NCBI GenBank assembly: GCA_902778455.1
Contig: CACYXR010000017.1
Coordinates: forward strand, 1-60,793
Direction of reading: 5' to 3'
Length of the DNA: 60,793 nt
Source of the DNA: an uncultured Selenomonadaceae bacterium
GTDB lineage: Bacteria; Bacillota; Negativicutes; Selenomonadales; Selenomonadaceae
Each line of letters starts with the position of its first letter. The stretch's first letter is position 1. Shown piece after piece: positions 24,481-33,871 of this stretch. The notes beneath the pieces are model-generated. The model saw nothing but the letters and a program-made list of their open reading frames with translations. It made no database searches and was not told where the DNA came from. The position numbers and the translations under genes are program-made.

Positions 24481-25923
24481 TCACCGCCCGTTCCCCCGCT
24501 GGGTAATCGCATAGCTTTCCGGGTGCATGCCCGGCTTGATGACGAAACCGACCTTGACGCCGAGATCAGACGACAGGCTGTCGACAAGCGGCGAATCCAT
24601 CAGCGCATAAGCCACTGTCTCATGCACCTCGACCTCGTAGCCGAAATCGGCGTGGGAACGCTCCTCGATCCGACGAATGTCCCGGCAAATGCGGATTGCC
24701 ACCGTCTCCGGCGATTCCACGCGCCCGCTGCCATGGCAGCACGGGCACTGATCGTACAAGATTCCCTCGAAATTCTGCCTCGATTTTTTCCGCGTAATCT
24801 CGACAAGCCCCAATTGTGTAATGCCGACGATGTTCGTCTTCGTGCGGTCAAGCTTCGCTCTCTCACGCATGAACGCCAGCAGGCTTTCCTTTTGCTCCGC
24901 CTCGTCCATATCGATGAAATCGACCACGATAATGCCGCCGATGTCCCGGAGCCGGAGCTGCCGCAGGATTTCCTCCGCCGCCTCCATGTTCGCCCGGAAA
25001 ATCGTGTCCGACAGATTCGACTGCCCAACGAATTTTCCCGTATTGACGTCAATGACCGTCAGCGCCTCCGTGCGGTCGATGACGAGGAAACCGCCGGAGG
25101 GCAGCTCGACCTCACGGTCCGACAAGGTTTCCAGTTCAGTCTCTACACCAAACGCGCGAAAAATCGGCACCGCACCCTCGTAATGCTCAACGCGCTCCGA
25201 AAGAGCCGGCGAAACGTACTCCACCAAATCCCGAACCCGCCGGTACGTCTCGACATCGTCCACGACCAAGCGTGAAACATCGTCCGTCAACAAATCGCGC
25301 ACCACGCGAATCGCCATATCCGCGTCCCGATAAAGAAGTGCGGGCGCGGAAAGGACGCGGCTTCGCGCCTGCAGGGACGCCCAAAGCTGCGAAAGGTATT
25401 TCACGTCGCTTTCCAGCGTTTCCCTGTCCTGCCCCGCCGCCAGCGTCCGAACAATCAGCCCCATCCCCTCGGGACATATTTCCTGCGCCAACGTGTGGAG
25501 ACGGCTTCGTTCCTCCTCTTCCTCAATCCGCCGGGACATGCCGATATAATTCGCGGTGGGCATCAGCACGACGTTCCTTCCCGGCAGGGAAAGGCGCGTC
25601 GTAACGCGCGGTCCCTTCGTTCCGACGGCATCCTTGACCACCTGCACGATAACGGCTTGCCCGATATGGACTTTTTCCTGCCCTTCAATATGTTTTTCCG
25701 GTCCGGCGCCGTCCCCGAGATAAAGGAACGCGTTTTTCTTCTGTCCGATATCGACAAAGGCCGCCTGCATGCCGGGCAGCACGTTTTGCACGCGCCCCTT
25801 GTATATGTTGCCGACGAGGTGGGAATGGGAAGGACGCTCGATTCCCATCTCGATCAGCCGCTCGTCCTCCGTCAGGACCAAGCGCGTCTCTTCCGGCGTC
25901 GCGTTGAGAAGAATGTTTTTCAC
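24481..25923 (-). CDS. rng: ribonuclease E/G
   Basis: 480 residues, RNase G size (no long degradosome tail). GTG 25923 is the start, with GAGAGGTG 7 bases ahead and overlapping the stop of the upstream gene. The S1 region has GNIYKGRVQNVLPGMQAAFVDIG; the Mg-binding catalytic Asp residues lie in TVIDVNTGKF and IIVVDFIDM; the Zn-link is CPCCHGSGRV. It processes rRNA and decays mRNA. Confidence 0.96.
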   Translation of the reverse strand: MKNILLNATPEETRLVLTEDERLIEMGIERPSHSHLVGNIYKGRVQNVLPGMQAAFVDIGQKKNAFLYLGDGAGPEKHIEGQEKVHIGQAVIVQVVKDAVGTKGPRVTTRLSLPGRNVVLMPTANYIGMSRRIEEEEERSRLHTLAQEICPEGMGLIVRTLAAGQDRETLESDVKYLSQLWASLQARSRVLSAPALLYRDADMAIRVVRDLLTDDVSRLVVDDVETYRRVRDLVEYVSPALSERVEHYEGAVPIFRAFGVETELETLSDREVELPSGGFLVIDRTEALTVIDVNTGKFVGQSNLSDTIFRANMEAAEEILRQLRLRDIGGIIVVDFIDMDEAEQKESLLAFMRERAKLDRTKTNIVGITQLGLVEITRKKSRQNFEGILYDQCPCCHGSGRVESPETVAIRICRDIRRIEERSHADFGYEVEVHETVAYALMDSPLVDSLSSDLGVKVGFVIKPGMHPESYAITQRGNGR

Positions 25924-26654
25924 GGCTTCACCTCTCCCGCCGAAAGAAGCTCCTTCCCGCCGCAAAACAGCCCGCACCGATGGATGAGCGCCGTTTCCGC
26001 GCGAACGGGAAGCCCAAATTTCTCGCAAAGCAGCGTCAGTATCTCCTGCGGCTTGACGCTTCCGCCCGGCGTAATGCGGATTGCCATTCTTATGCAAAGC
26101 AGATCGTTTTCCGCCGCTTCCGCCTGAATCTCTCCGCAAATGTATTGACGGACTTCAATCTCCCGCGTTTTTTTCGGCGTCTTGCGAAGATACATACATT
26201 CCTTCGCAGCGTTGAAAGCGCCAATCGCCGCCTGTGCCTCTGGAAAAGCGCCGCGCAGCGGAACCAAGATTTCATACCCGGCCTCGTCTGTCAGGGCCAT
26301 CAATGCTTTTGGCTTCCCCTTCATTATCCGCAGGCCAAGCAAACGGACGCCGTTCGGCAACGCGGGACGCAGACATTCGGCAATCTCGTCCTCCGCCATC
26401 ATTTCCGACAATTCCAAGTCCATATATTCGGCGTCACTGGTAACGCCGACGGAAAGCGCCGACGCGAAACTCATCTTCATATGCGGATTGAATCCCTCGG
26501 AATACGCGGCGGGAATCTTCGCGCGGCGTATCGCCCGCTGCATCAGGGAAGCATAATCGAGATGGGAGATATAACGAAGCGGCTCGTCTTTCGTGATTCG
26601 TGCGCGGCAATAAACAATCGAGCGCTGGGCCGCGTTTTTGTTCCCCTCGCTCAT
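25920..26654 (-). CDS. TIGR03936-type radical SAM-associated protein (DUF2344)
   Basis: 244 residues from ATG 26654. The start RARITKDEPLRYISHLDYAS and AKIPAAYSEGFNPHMKMSFASALSVGVTSDAEYMD are diagnostic of the DUF2344 / TIGR03936 family, which is often fused to the C-terminus of a B12-binding radical SAM protein. Here it is a separate gene that overlaps that radical SAM gene by ATGA and overlaps rng by GTGA, so all three are translationally coupled. The reaction is unknown; the link with rng and ribosomal genes suggests RNA modification (inference). Confidence 0.9.
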   Translation of the reverse strand: MSEGNKNAAQRSIVYCRARITKDEPLRYISHLDYASLMQRAIRRAKIPAAYSEGFNPHMKMSFASALSVGVTSDAEYMDLELSEMMAEDEIAECLRPALPNGVRLLGLRIMKGKPKALMALTDEAGYEILVPLRGAFPEAQAAIGAFNAAKECMYLRKTPKKTREIEVRQYICGEIQAEAAENDLLCIRMAIRITPGGSVKPQEILTLLCEKFGLPVRAETALIHRCGLFCGGKELLSAGEVKP

Positions 26655-28504
26655 TTCCCCGCCTCCCTGTCGATGACGCGGACGTCCAGCGTCGGACAGA
26701 CGGCGCAGCCTGTGCAGCGCCCCCGCCGGCAGTCCGGCGTCAGCTCGCCCCGCCGGCTGCGCTCGCGCTCCGTCCAGAGGAACGCGCGGGAAACGCCCGG
26801 AGAGGTATGCTCCCAGGGAAATCTTTCTTCCTGTCCCCGTTCGCGCCCGTTGTAATATTCCGGCACAACTCCAAGCGCCTCGAATGCGTCCAGCCAATAT
26901 TCCTCATGGAACTGATCGCTCCATCCGTCGAATTTCGCCCCGCGCTTCCACGCCTCGAAAACCACCTTGGAAAGGCGGCGATCCCCCCGCGCCAGCACGC
27001 CCTCCAGACGGCTGACCCGCGCGTCGTGATAATTGAACTGGATGGAACGGTCTCGGATATTGTCCTTCAAAAGCCTCTGCTTTCGCTCAAATTCCGCCAG
27101 CGAATCCTGCGGCGCCCATTGGAACGGCGTGAACGCCTTCGGCACGAAACAGGAAACGCTGATCGTGACCTTCGCGCCGCGCTTCCCCTTGATTTCCTGA
27201 TACCGATCCACGACCTTCTTCGCCAGCTTCGCGATACCGATAATGTCCTCGTCGGTTTCCGTCGGAAGGCCGAGCATAAAATACAGCTTGACGGACTTCC
27301 AGCCCTTCTCGAAAGCCGCCGAGACCGCCCGCATCAGATTTTCCTCCGTGACGCCCTTGTTGATGACGTCGCGCATCCGCTGTGTCCCCGCCTCCGGCGC
27401 GAAGGTCAGCCCGCTTTTCCTGACCTGCTGCATCCTGTCGGCGAGCCCGATGGAAAAGCTGTCGATACGGAGCGACGGCAGGGAAAAGCTGACCTGCTCC
27501 CCCGCAAAGTCTTCCATCAGATCGTCCACCAGCCCGTCAAGACACGAATAATCCGCCGAGCTCAAAGAAGTCAGCGACATTTCGTCATAGCCGGTGGCAT
27601 CCGCCATTTTCCGCGCCAGCGAACGCAATCTTTCTTTGCTTCGTTCCCGCACGGGCCGGTACGCCATGCCCGCCTGGCAGAAACGGCAGCCCCGCGAGCA
27701 GCCGCGGAACAGCTCCAGCATGATCCGGTCATGGACGATGTCGATATATGGAACGACGGGCTGTTCCATCGTCTCCGCCTCGTCCATGTCCCGTATGACG
27801 CGCTTGTAAACGACGGCGGGCGCCGCCTCGTCCAGCCGCTCCATACCGCAAAAGTTCCCTTCGACATCATAACATGGCACATAAAGCGACGGAACGTAAA
27901 TGCCGGAAATCCCGGCGGCGCGGCGCAAAAATTCTTTGCGCCCGCCGGGGCGTCCTTCCTTCTTCCACGCAACGAAAAGCGAAACAAGCTCGCCCAAGAC
28001 TTCCTCGCCCTCGCCGATCACGAAAAGGTCAAAAAAATCGGCGACGGGCTCCACATTGTAGACGCATGGGCCGCCGCCGACCACAAAGGTCTCATCCTCG
28101 CCGCGCTCCGACGCCCAAAGAGAAATCCCCGCGAGATCGAGCATATTGAGGACATTCGTATAAATCATCTCGTACTGCAGCGAAAAGCCGAGAAAATCAA
28201 ATTCCCTGACCGGCGTCCTCGTTTCGAGCGAAAACAGCGGCAGACTGCGTGCCCGCATCTCCGCCTCCATATCGACCCAAGGCGCGTAGACCCGCTCCGC
28301 CGCCGTATCCACCCTGCGATTTAAAATCTCATACAGGATTTTCAGCCCGAGATTCGACATGCCGACCTCGTAAACGTCCGGCATCGAAAACGCAAACGTG
28401 CATGAGACGTCCTCATGACGCTTGCCGCTGCTGTTCCATTCATTCCCCGTATATCTCGCAGGCTTCGTCACCGCCTGCAAAAGATCGGGCGTCAATGATA
28501 CCAT
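26651..28504 (-). CDS. TIGR03960-type B12-binding radical SAM protein
   Basis: 617 residues. ATG 28504 has AAAGG 9 bases ahead; ATG 28513, three codons earlier, has none at proper spacing. The N-terminal half is a B12-binding-like Rossmann domain (FAFSMPDVYEVGMSNLGLKI onward, VVGGGPCVYNVEPVADFFDL); the radical SAM motif is LFRGCSRGCRFCQAG (Cys-x3-Cys-x2-Cys). A C-terminal Cys cluster CRRGRCTGCAVCP could hold a second Fe-S cluster. It is paired with the DUF2344 gene. The product is not characterised. Confidence 0.92.
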   Translation of the reverse strand: MVSLTPDLLQAVTKPARYTGNEWNSSGKRHEDVSCTFAFSMPDVYEVGMSNLGLKILYEILNRRVDTAAERVYAPWVDMEAEMRARSLPLFSLETRTPVREFDFLGFSLQYEMIYTNVLNMLDLAGISLWASERGEDETFVVGGGPCVYNVEPVADFFDLFVIGEGEEVLGELVSLFVAWKKEGRPGGRKEFLRRAAGISGIYVPSLYVPCYDVEGNFCGMERLDEAAPAVVYKRVIRDMDEAETMEQPVVPYIDIVHDRIMLELFRGCSRGCRFCQAGMAYRPVRERSKERLRSLARKMADATGYDEMSLTSLSSADYSCLDGLVDDLMEDFAGEQVSFSLPSLRIDSFSIGLADRMQQVRKSGLTFAPEAGTQRMRDVINKGVTEENLMRAVSAAFEKGWKSVKLYFMLGLPTETDEDIIGIAKLAKKVVDRYQEIKGKRGAKVTISVSCFVPKAFTPFQWAPQDSLAEFERKQRLLKDNIRDRSIQFNYHDARVSRLEGVLARGDRRLSKVVFEAWKRGAKFDGWSDQFHEEYWLDAFEALGVVPEYYNGRERGQEERFPWEHTSPGVSRAFLWTERERSRRGELTPDCRRGRCTGCAVCPTLDVRVIDREAGK

Positions 28505-28519
28505 ATCATTCATCCTTTA

Positions 28520-29623
28520 TCAGAAAATCAGCCGTTGCTTTTTCATATAAATATTCAACAGCAAAGCGATTGCCATAATGTTCGTCGTCAGTGAGCTGAC
28601 GCCGTAGCTCATCAGCGGCAGAGGAATGCCCGTCACGGGCATGATGCCCATGGTCATGCCGATATTGACCAGCACATGGAACACCAGCATCGACGTGATC
28701 CCCACCGCCAGCAACATCCCGAATGTATCGCTGGCGTCCTGCGCGATCCGTATGCCCCGCCACAAAAGAATCAGATACAAGAGCAGCAGAAACGCCGCGC
28801 CGATGAACCCCATCTCCTCGCCCACTACGGCAAAGATGAAGTCCGTGTGGTTCTCCGGCAGAAAATCGAGCTGGCTCTGCGTTCCCTCGAAAAGTCCCTT
28901 CCCGAAAAGCTGCCCGGAGCCGATGGCGATTTCCGACTGAATGATATGATAGCCGGAGCCGAGAGGATCAACATTCGGATCGAGAAAAACAAGTATACGC
29001 ATTTTCTGATAATCCTTCAAAAAATGCCAGAGCACGGGACTCGCCAGCACCCCCGCGCCGAAGATTGCGCCCAGCAGCTTCAGATTGACGCCGGCGGCGA
29101 ATATCATGCCAAGAAAAATCGCGATAAATACCAGTGACGTGCCAAGATCCGGCTGCTTCAGCACGAGCAGGAACGGCACGCCGACAAACGCTGCAATCGG
29201 CAGGAGATCGCGCAGGGTGTTGAGCTTCCCGACCTTGTCCTCCAAAAGCGCCGCCAACGAAATAATCATGATGATCTTGGAAAACTCCGACGGCTGCAAG
29301 GTAATCGGCCCAATCTGGATCCACCGCTGAGCGCCAAGAGCGCTGTGCCCGAACAGCATGACCGCAAGGAGCAGCACGATATTGACGACGTAAAGCTTCA
29401 TGCCGTACCGCTGCAGCATCTTGTAGTCAAAATTCATCAGGAAGACCACCAGCGCGATATTCAGTACAGCAAAAATTCCCTGACGCTGCACAAAGCCGTA
29501 GCCCCCCGCGGAGGCAGCGTTGATATGCGTCGCGCTGCCGATCGTGACAAGACTCATCAAAATAATTGCGACCGCCGCAAAAATCAGCGTAAAATCCATA
29601 CGCCGAAGCCATCGCTTGTTCAT
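28520..29623 (-). CDS. rodA: RodA, SEDS peptidoglycan glycosyltransferase
   Basis: 367 residues with about ten membrane segments. SEDS motifs: GAQRWIQIGPITLQPSEFSKI, LVLKQPDLGTSLVFIAI, SGQLFGKGLFEGTQSQLDFLPENHTDFIFAVVGEE (catalytic Asp region) and GIPLPLMSYGVSSL. It polymerises glycan strands with PBP2 in the elongasome. GGAGGAAGG lies before ATG 29623. It follows the mre-min block after a terminator hairpin and heads the radical SAM-rng set. Confidence 0.96.
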   Translation of the reverse strand: MNKRWLRRMDFTLIFAAVAIILMSLVTIGSATHINAASAGGYGFVQRQGIFAVLNIALVVFLMNFDYKMLQRYGMKLYVVNIVLLLAVMLFGHSALGAQRWIQIGPITLQPSEFSKIIMIISLAALLEDKVGKLNTLRDLLPIAAFVGVPFLLVLKQPDLGTSLVFIAIFLGMIFAAGVNLKLLGAIFGAGVLASPVLWHFLKDYQKMRILVFLDPNVDPLGSGYHIIQSEIAIGSGQLFGKGLFEGTQSQLDFLPENHTDFIFAVVGEEMGFIGAAFLLLLYLILLWRGIRIAQDASDTFGMLLAVGITSMLVFHVLVNIGMTMGIMPVTGIPLPLMSYGVSSLTTNIMAIALLLNIYMKKQRLIF

Positions 29624-29657
29624 CCAAACCTTCCTCCAACAAGAGTAACTGTACCGC

Positions 29658-29688
29658 CAAAAAACGCCGACGCAACCCGCGTCGGCAT
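29658..29688 (-). terminator. intrinsic terminator between minE and rodA
   Basis: GCCGACGC (29666-29673) and GCGTCGGC (29679-29686) pair perfectly; on the minus strand G then T6 follows. It lies 12 bases past the minE stop and should limit read-through into rodA. Confidence 0.8.
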
Positions 29689-29697
29689 TTTCTTGAG

Positions 29698-29973
29698 TTA
29701 ATGCTTGCGCCCTATCACCGGCCGCATACGGTTCACGGGAATATTCGCAACCAGCGCAACGGCGTCCTCATCATTCTCCAGGGAGATATCCATCCCCTTC
29801 TGGTCGATTTCCATATAATTGGAAATGACCTTGATAATATCGTTCTTGATATGCTCCATGACCTCCGGGGACACATTCGCCCGGTCATGGATCAAGACAA
29901 ATTTCAGCCGTTTATGCGCCTGCTCGGAGGAGCTTTCGGACTTTCCGCCGAAGAGCTTCAGAAAATTAAACAT
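29698..29973 (-). CDS. minE: cell division topological specificity factor MinE
   Basis: 91 residues. The N-terminal amphipathic membrane segment is MFNFLKLFGG; the anti-MinCD region is SSSEQAHKRLKFVLIHDRANVSPE; the dimer domain follows (IKNDIIKVISNYMEI, ALVANIPVNRMR). MinE drives MinD off the membrane and sets up pole-to-pole oscillation. AAGGAGGAG lies before ATG 29973, 15 bases after minD. A Firmicute-lineage genome using MinE and also DivIVA is typical of Negativicutes and some Clostridia. Confidence 0.96.
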   Translation of the reverse strand: MFNFLKLFGGKSESSSEQAHKRLKFVLIHDRANVSPEVMEHIKNDIIKVISNYMEIDQKGMDISLENDEDAVALVANIPVNRMRPVIGRKH

Positions 29974-29988
29974 ACTTCCATCTCCTCC

Positions 29989-30774
29989 TTAATGCCCGAA
30001 AACATGCTTCAGCCGCTGCCAAAAAGATTCCGTCTCAAAGGGCTTGAACGGTATTTCCTCGCCGCAAATGCGCCCGACGATATCCCTGTACGCGGCGCCT
30101 GCCGCGGAATCCTTCCACTCGACGACCGGCATACCGCGGTTCGCTGAATCTACGACCTTGTCGTCGTCGGGAACCTGCCCGATACATTCCAGCGAAAGTA
30201 TATCGTCAATGGAGGTCATATCCAGCATCGTACCGTCCTTGACCATCTGCGGGCGGATACGGTTCACGATCAGTTTGATCTTCTTGTTCTCCGCCTGCAG
30301 CTTTCCGATAATCCTGTCCGCATCGCGCACGGCGGAGATTTCCGGGTTCGTGACAACGATAGCCCAATCCGCGCCGATGACAGCCGTCTCATAGCCTTGC
30401 TCAATACCAGCCGGGCAGTCAATCAGGATATAATCGAACTCGGTTTTCATCGCCTGGACAATCTCAAGCATCTGCTCCGGCTCAACCGCGTCCTTGTCGG
30501 CAACCTGTGAGGTGGGGAGCAGAAAAAGATTCGTATACTTTTTGTGGCGCACCAGTGCCTGCCCGTAATTCACGCGCTTCTGCGCAACGTCAACTAATGT
30601 ATAGACTATACGGCGCTCCAGCCCCAGCAAAAGGTCGAGATTCCGAAGACCGGTATCCGTGTCGATCAGGACGACCTTCTTCCCGCGGATGGCCAGCCCT
30701 ACGCCCAAATTTGCCGTAGTCGTCGTCTTCCCGACGCCGCCCTTGCCCGATGTGATGACAATAACTTCGCTCAT
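29989..30774 (-). CDS. minD: septum-site determining ATPase MinD
   Basis: 261 residues. The deviant Walker A is SGKGGVGKTTTTANLG (both Lys of the MinD/ParA family); switch regions are LIDTDTGLRNLDLLLG and YILIDCPAGIEQGY; the C-terminal membrane-targeting helix is SFWQRLKHVFGH. It recruits MinC to the membrane. ATG 30774 overlaps the minC stop by ATGA. Confidence 0.97.
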   Translation of the reverse strand: MSEVIVITSGKGGVGKTTTTANLGVGLAIRGKKVVLIDTDTGLRNLDLLLGLERRIVYTLVDVAQKRVNYGQALVRHKKYTNLFLLPTSQVADKDAVEPEQMLEIVQAMKTEFDYILIDCPAGIEQGYETAVIGADWAIVVTNPEISAVRDADRIIGKLQAENKKIKLIVNRIRPQMVKDGTMLDMTSIDDILSLECIGQVPDDDKVVDSANRGMPVVEWKDSAAGAAYRDIVGRICGEEIPFKPFETESFWQRLKHVFGH

Positions 30775-31460
30775 GCCTTGATTTCCTGCCTTTCTATTGG
30801 TTCAATCACGATTTTCCCGTCTTTAATCGAAGCCCGTTCTGCCACCGTCGGCTTCTTCATGTTTTCCGGCGGCTGCGCAATCCGATCCGCAATCCGGATC
30901 TGCGTCGGCATCAGTTGATCCGCCACCACGAACGCAGTCATGTCTCCATACGCCCCCGCATGGACCACGCCCTTGCACGCGCCCCGGATATCAATACTGC
31001 CGCCTGCGATAATCTGCGCGCCCGCATTGACGTTGCCGCAAATCATCACAGAGCCCGGCGATTTTATTTCCTGCCCGCTGCGTACCGTACGGTTCACGAC
31101 GAGCATTTGCGGCTCCTCCATCTTGGGAATTGCTTTTGGCGCTTCCACAATGAGCGTCGGCTGCGGCGCCGGAGCCGCGGCGGGCTTCCGCTCCACTTTT
31201 GGTCTTGGCGGCGCCTCGACAGGCTCCTCCACCCGGAACAGGACGCCATGCTGATGGAACAGCTTCCGCAAGACGGCCTCGTTTGCTTCGGAAAGCACCC
31301 CCGGAGCAATCTGTATTTCCGTTCCCCGACGGAAAAAGCGCGAGCCTTCCTCCAGCTTGCGCTGGATATCGTCCCGGATGGACTCAAAATCGACGTTCGG
31401 CGCAAATACGAGCTGCAAGCCGCCTCGATTCCCTTTCAGTTGTACGATCTCCCTGCCCAT
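30771..31460 (-). CDS. minC: septum-site determining inhibitor MinC
   Basis: 229 residues. The N-terminal FtsZ-antagonist domain (VQLKGNRGGLQLVFAPNVDF) and the C-terminal beta-helix dimer domain that binds MinD (RSGQEIKSPGSVMICGNVNAGAQIIAGGSIDIRGACKGVVHAGAYG) are joined by a Pro/Ala-rich linker (about residues 95-125). ATG 31460 is preceded by GGGGTAG. The 83-base gap to mrdA is AT-rich with an AATAATATATTATT palindrome. Confidence 0.95.
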   Translation of the reverse strand: MGREIVQLKGNRGGLQLVFAPNVDFESIRDDIQRKLEEGSRFFRRGTEIQIAPGVLSEANEAVLRKLFHQHGVLFRVEEPVEAPPRPKVERKPAAAPAPQPTLIVEAPKAIPKMEEPQMLVVNRTVRSGQEIKSPGSVMICGNVNAGAQIIAGGSIDIRGACKGVVHAGAYGDMTAFVVADQLMPTQIRIADRIAQPPENMKKPTVAERASIKDGKIVIEPIERQEIKA

Positions 31461-31543
31461 GGCTACCCCACTTCAATCTGTCAAAATTGAAAAAACTTTA
31501 ATAATATATTATTCGCCTTGCATAAAGAAAATCCTTCTAAAAT

Positions 31544-33343
31544 TTATCTTCGTTTGTTTCCCGGTGCTTCCGCGTATGGAATCGAGCCGTCCAGCCCGAA
31601 GGCCGCCTCAAGAATCCTCTTTCCTATCGGCACCGCGGACTGCGAACCAAAGCCGCCATTCTCGACGATGACCGCCACGACGATATTGGGATTGGCGAAA
31701 GGCCCGTAAGCCACAAACCACCCGTGATCCGCGCCCTGGGAATTTTCCGCCGTACCCGTCTTTCCGGCAATGTCCACCGGAAAACCGGCACCGAATACGC
31801 CCGCCGCCGTTCCTTCCTTCGTAACGTCGCGAAGCCCCTGCTGCACGAGCCGGATTACGTCGTCCGGCACATCCAGCGTAGACAGGAGCGTTGGCTTATA
31901 TTCCTTGAGCACTTTTCCATCGGCGTCAACAATCTTGTGCACCAGATAGGGCTGGAAGCGCTGGCCGTTCGCGGCAATCTCTCCCATGACCATCGCCGCC
32001 TGCAGCGGCGTTACAAGATTGAATCCCTGCCCGATAGCCGCATCCAACGTCTCGGAATCATACCATTCGTCATCGAGGTATTTTTCCTTGTATTCGCGGC
32101 TTGGCACAAGGCCCTCCGATTCATACGGAAGATTGATGCCCGTCTTCTCGCCGAGCCCGAACATCCGCGCATATCTTTCCAGCCGGTCGACGCCCAGCCG
32201 GTAGCCCATTTCATAAAAATAATAGTTGTCGGAATGCGCAAGGGCGCTGGTAAAGTCCAGCCAGCCGAGAACCTCGCCGCCGGCGTTGCCTTTTTCGCCA
32301 AGCCAGTAAACGCCCGTATCGAGAATCATCTCGTTCGGCGTCACGACCTCCTCCGAAAGCGCCGCCGTGCCCGTGACAATCTTGAACGTCGAACCGGGCG
32401 GATACTCGCCCGTGATGGCCTTGTTGTCCAAAGGATCATTCGGATTCTCATTGATCATCTTCCAATTCGCTTCCGAAATACCGTGCACGAAAAGATTGGG
32501 GTCGAATGCGGGACGGCTGACAATCGCCAGCACCTCGCCCGTCTGCGGATTCATCACGACAGCGGCGGCAGCCTGCGCCCCAATCAGTGAAAGCTGATCG
32601 TCGACGGCTCTCTCCGTCGCGGCCTGAAGCCGCCAGTCAATCGTAAGATGAAGGTCGTGTCCGGAAACCGGGGCTTTCTGACCTAATATCTGCACCGGCT
32701 TGCCCGTGACGTCGACCTCGACCAGCTCGCCGCCGTTCGTCCCGCGGAGCTCCTTGTCATAAATCCGCTCCAGGCCGAACTGCCCGATAATATCGCCGGT
32801 CCTGTACCCTTCCTCTCTGCGCGCATCCAGCTCCGCCTCGCTGATCTCGCTGACGTAGCCGAGAATATGCGCGCCCTGCGCTTTATAAAGATAATCGCGG
32901 ACTGCCTGCACCTCGATGATGACGCCCGGATAAAGCTCGCTCTGTTCCTCGATGACCGTCAGGATATCCTGCCCGACGTCGCCCTTGATGCGGATCGGCT
33001 CATACCCGGTATGCGCCTTTACCTTCGCATCAATCTCCTCCCGCGGCACATGCAGCAGCTCGGAAAGTCTCGTGATGACTTCCGGCTTGATTGGTGCTGT
33101 CAGCGGAAGAAGAGAAACGACGAAACTCGGACGGTTCTCCACGATGCTTTGCCCGTTGCAGTCGAAAAAAGTCCCTCTGGACGCCACCGTCGGAACGAGC
33201 CGCGTCCGATTGCCGTCGGAACGGCGGGCATACTCGTCGCCCTGATAGACCTGCAGATAGCCCGCACGAGCAATCAGGAGCGCGATAACCAATACAATCA
33301 ATGCGCTCAAAAATTTCAAGCGTAATTCAAATTCATGCAACAT
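31544..33343 (-). CDS. mrdA: penicillin-binding protein 2 (elongation transpeptidase)
   Basis: 599 residues. A single N-terminal helix (FLSALIVLVIALLIARAGYL) anchors the pedestal domain (VASRGTFFDCNGQSIVEN) and the transpeptidase: active Ser in YPPGSTFKIV, SxN as HSDNYYFYEMG, and KTG as AGKTGTAEN. It cross-links lateral wall with RodA and MreC. Its place between mreD and minC is the usual mreBCD-mrdA order. It is distinct from the PASTA-containing PBP at 58697. Confidence 0.95.
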   Translation of the reverse strand: MLHEFELRLKFLSALIVLVIALLIARAGYLQVYQGDEYARRSDGNRTRLVPTVASRGTFFDCNGQSIVENRPSFVVSLLPLTAPIKPEVITRLSELLHVPREEIDAKVKAHTGYEPIRIKGDVGQDILTVIEEQSELYPGVIIEVQAVRDYLYKAQGAHILGYVSEISEAELDARREEGYRTGDIIGQFGLERIYDKELRGTNGGELVEVDVTGKPVQILGQKAPVSGHDLHLTIDWRLQAATERAVDDQLSLIGAQAAAAVVMNPQTGEVLAIVSRPAFDPNLFVHGISEANWKMINENPNDPLDNKAITGEYPPGSTFKIVTGTAALSEEVVTPNEMILDTGVYWLGEKGNAGGEVLGWLDFTSALAHSDNYYFYEMGYRLGVDRLERYARMFGLGEKTGINLPYESEGLVPSREYKEKYLDDEWYDSETLDAAIGQGFNLVTPLQAAMVMGEIAANGQRFQPYLVHKIVDADGKVLKEYKPTLLSTLDVPDDVIRLVQQGLRDVTKEGTAAGVFGAGFPVDIAGKTGTAENSQGADHGWFVAYGPFANPNIVVAVIVENGGFGSQSAVPIGKRILEAAFGLDGSIPYAEAPGNKRR

Positions 33344-33376
33344 ATACTGTCAATCCCATTGGGAAACCAACCGTTT

Positions 33377-33871
33377 TCAGTTTTTCGCGGCAAAACGCTC
33401 TGACAGCCTTCGCGTCCAGTAATGCACCGGAAACGCAAACACCGCGTTAAAAACCACCATCGGAAGCAAAAGCTCGGAAAGCTGATCTTTCCAGTCAAAG
33501 CGGTAGCCAAGCAAAATCATGAACATCAAGATGATAAAATAATTCGCTATGCTGGCGGCAACCACAGAAAACACCGGAAGGAAATACTGCTCCTTGAAGA
33601 AATGCCTGGTGAACGCGCCGCACCCATAGCCGATGACCATCTTGCTGAAAATATTCACGCCGAAAAAAGTCCCTGTAGCCAAATCCTGCAAAAGCCCGAC
33701 GCAAAACCCAAAGGCAACGCCTTCCCGGCTGCCCCGCAAAAAGGACACGGACACCACGGCGGCCAAAAGCAAATCCGCGCTGATTTCATGCCACGCAATC
33801 AAAGGCAGAAGCGACGACTGGATTACATAGAGCACAATGACATACAGCGCCTGCGCGCCGAACTTTTTCAT
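33377..33871 (-). CDS. mreD: rod shape-determining protein MreD
   Basis: 164 residues with about five membrane helices (LYVIVLYVIQSSLLPLIAWH; DLLLAAVVSVSFLRGSREGVAFGFCVGLLQDLATGTFFGVN; LPVFSVVAASIANYFIILMFMILLGY). The R/KGxxxGxxxGLLxDL signature of MreD is clear. ATG 33871 overlaps the mreC stop by ATGA. Confidence 0.93.
   Translation of the reverse strand: MKKFGAQALYVIVLYVIQSSLLPLIAWHEISADLLLAAVVSVSFLRGSREGVAFGFCVGLLQDLATGTFFGVNIFSKMVIGYGCGAFTRHFFKEQYFLPVFSVVAASIANYFIILMFMILLGYRFDWKDQLSELLLPMVVFNAVFAFPVHYWTRRLSERFAAKN

Noticed and set aside
25261..25290. GCGTGAAACA half-site resembling parS inside rng
   Set aside because: Only half the palindrome matches and it lies in coding sequence; not counted as a parS site.
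26600..28324. Plus-strand open frame of 574 codons over the radical SAM genes
   Set aside because: Arg-rich antisense shadow with no start signal; the minus strand carries the radical SAM Cys motif.
31500..31513. AATAATATATTATT palindrome between mrdA and minC
   Set aside because: Perfect but pure A/T and with no -35 box or T-run context; most likely chance in an AT-rich gap.
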